Positions 63,685 through 64,000 of a stretch of 64,000 nt of DNA are shown piece after piece; the stretch's first letter is position 1, and each line of letters opens with the position of its first letter. Under the pieces are notes generated by a model. It worked only from the letters and a program-made list of their open reading frames with translations, searched no databases and had not been told where the DNA came from. The stretch covers positions 302,483-366,482 of the forward strand of contig NZ_FOTQ01000002.1 of assembly GCF_900114635.1 (NCBI RefSeq), read 5' to 3'. Source of the stretch: Shimia aestuarii. Lineage in GTDB: Bacteria > Pseudomonadota > Alphaproteobacteria > Rhodobacterales > Rhodobacteraceae. Made by a program: the position numbers and the translations under genes.

Positions 63685-64000
63685 ATTTGTAGACGCTTTG
63701 CTTGGTAATTTTGGAAGCAAAGGAAGACGCAAATGCCAGGGCAAATTCGCTACTCAGATGAGTTCAAAATCGACGCGGTGTCACAGGTCACAGAGCGTGG
63801 ATATTCGGTCAAAGAGGTTGCTGAACGTCTCGGGATCAGCACCAAATCGCTCTACACTTGGATGGCACAATTCTCAAAGCCGCAAAGGCAGACGGACCAA
63901 GAAGCGGAGGTCAGGCGTCTTAAGAAGGAACTGGCCCGCGTGACCGAGGAGCGTGACATCTTAAAAAACCGTTCCGGGCCGCGACCCGCCTGTGCGCGGT
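63671..64000 (+). mobile_element. IS3-family element, left part (runs off the window)
   Basis: The left end TGAGGTGCCCCTAGATTTGT lies inside istA, 62 bases before the orfA start. It is the outer insertion of the nested pair. The right end is beyond the window. Confidence 0.75.
63733..64000 (+). CDS. IS3-family transposase OrfA (cut by window edge)
   Basis: The frame from MPGQIRYSDEFKIDAVSQV contains the IS3 OrfA HTH (VKEVAERLGISTKSLYTWMA) and a leucine-zipper-like helix (EVRRLKKELARVTEERDILK). After ILK the usual alanine-rich end is missing and the sequence reads NRSGPRPACAR up to the edge. An A-run (TTAAAAAAC) stands at that point, where IS3 elements may frameshift into orfB. Confidence 0.8.
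   Translation, partial: MPGQIRYSDEFKIDAVSQVTERGYSVKEVAERLGISTKSLYTWMAQFSKPQRQTDQEAEVRRLKKELARVTEERDILKNRSGPRPACAR

Overview
The window reads as chromosomal DNA of a marine alphaproteobacterium of the Rhodobacteraceae (Roseobacter group). The grounds are high GC with strong codon bias, a soxBDAG heterotetrameric sarcosine oxidase operon, a long RpoD next to dnaG, an Lrp-type PutR beside a PutA without an obvious N-terminal DNA-binding domain, a Hint-domain protein, CENP-V/GFA-like proteins, and four copies of a dispersed hairpin repeat placed between genes. The species cannot be fixed from the sequence alone.

Bases 1-51.5 kb are mostly ordinary core genome. In order: the 3' part of a capsule Kdo-transferase gene (kpsC); ribD and nrdR; a YjbQ protein and two tandem paralogous exported proteins; rpoD and dnaG; soxBDAG for glycine-betaine/sarcosine-derived C1 units; glutamate dehydrogenase; three TadE/TadG-type pseudopilin-like genes; an aldo-keto reductase, agmatinase, MFS transporter and metG; an AT-rich sulfotransferase-like gene beside tRNA-Leu(UAA); putR/putA; rhomboid, GFA, suhB and a curA-like reductase; a Hint protein and two LysR regulators, one of them metR divergent from metF; a PaaI thioesterase, PfkB kinase, dtd, phnA, glycerate kinase, glpK, an acyl-CoA synthetase and an MsbA-like ABC exporter. 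Several intergenic spaces carry readable regulatory structure: a PutR-type palindrome, an ATGAG half-site array between metR and metF, a perfect 13-bp hairpin that buries the thioesterase ribosome-binding site, and rho-independent terminators.

From about 51.5 kb to the end the window is an accessory/defence island. It opens with a 3' fragment of tRNA-Gly next to an intact tRNA-Gly(UCC). It then holds remnants of older defence systems (an McrC C-terminus, a BrxF-like P-loop gene and a helicase scrap). Next comes an apparently intact two-gene McrBC-related system: a coiled-coil McrB-like AAA+ NTPase translationally coupled to an McrC/DUF2357-type PD-(D/E)XK nuclease with a C-terminal cluster of zinc-binding CxxC pairs. 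Beyond it lie the C-terminal piece of a large serine recombinase with its HTH partner gene, an unrecognised trio (a Gly-rich exported protein facing a TerB-like membrane protein and a small membrane protein), an HTH regulator divergent from the N-terminal piece of a serine recombinase, and nested insertion sequences. An IS21-type element cuts the recombinase and has an amber codon in istA; an IS3-type element cuts istA and runs off the window.

The best candidates for something undescribed are the McrBC-like pair (53.0-57.8 kb) and the membrane/TerB trio (59.0-61.0 kb). Both assignments rest on motif reading only.
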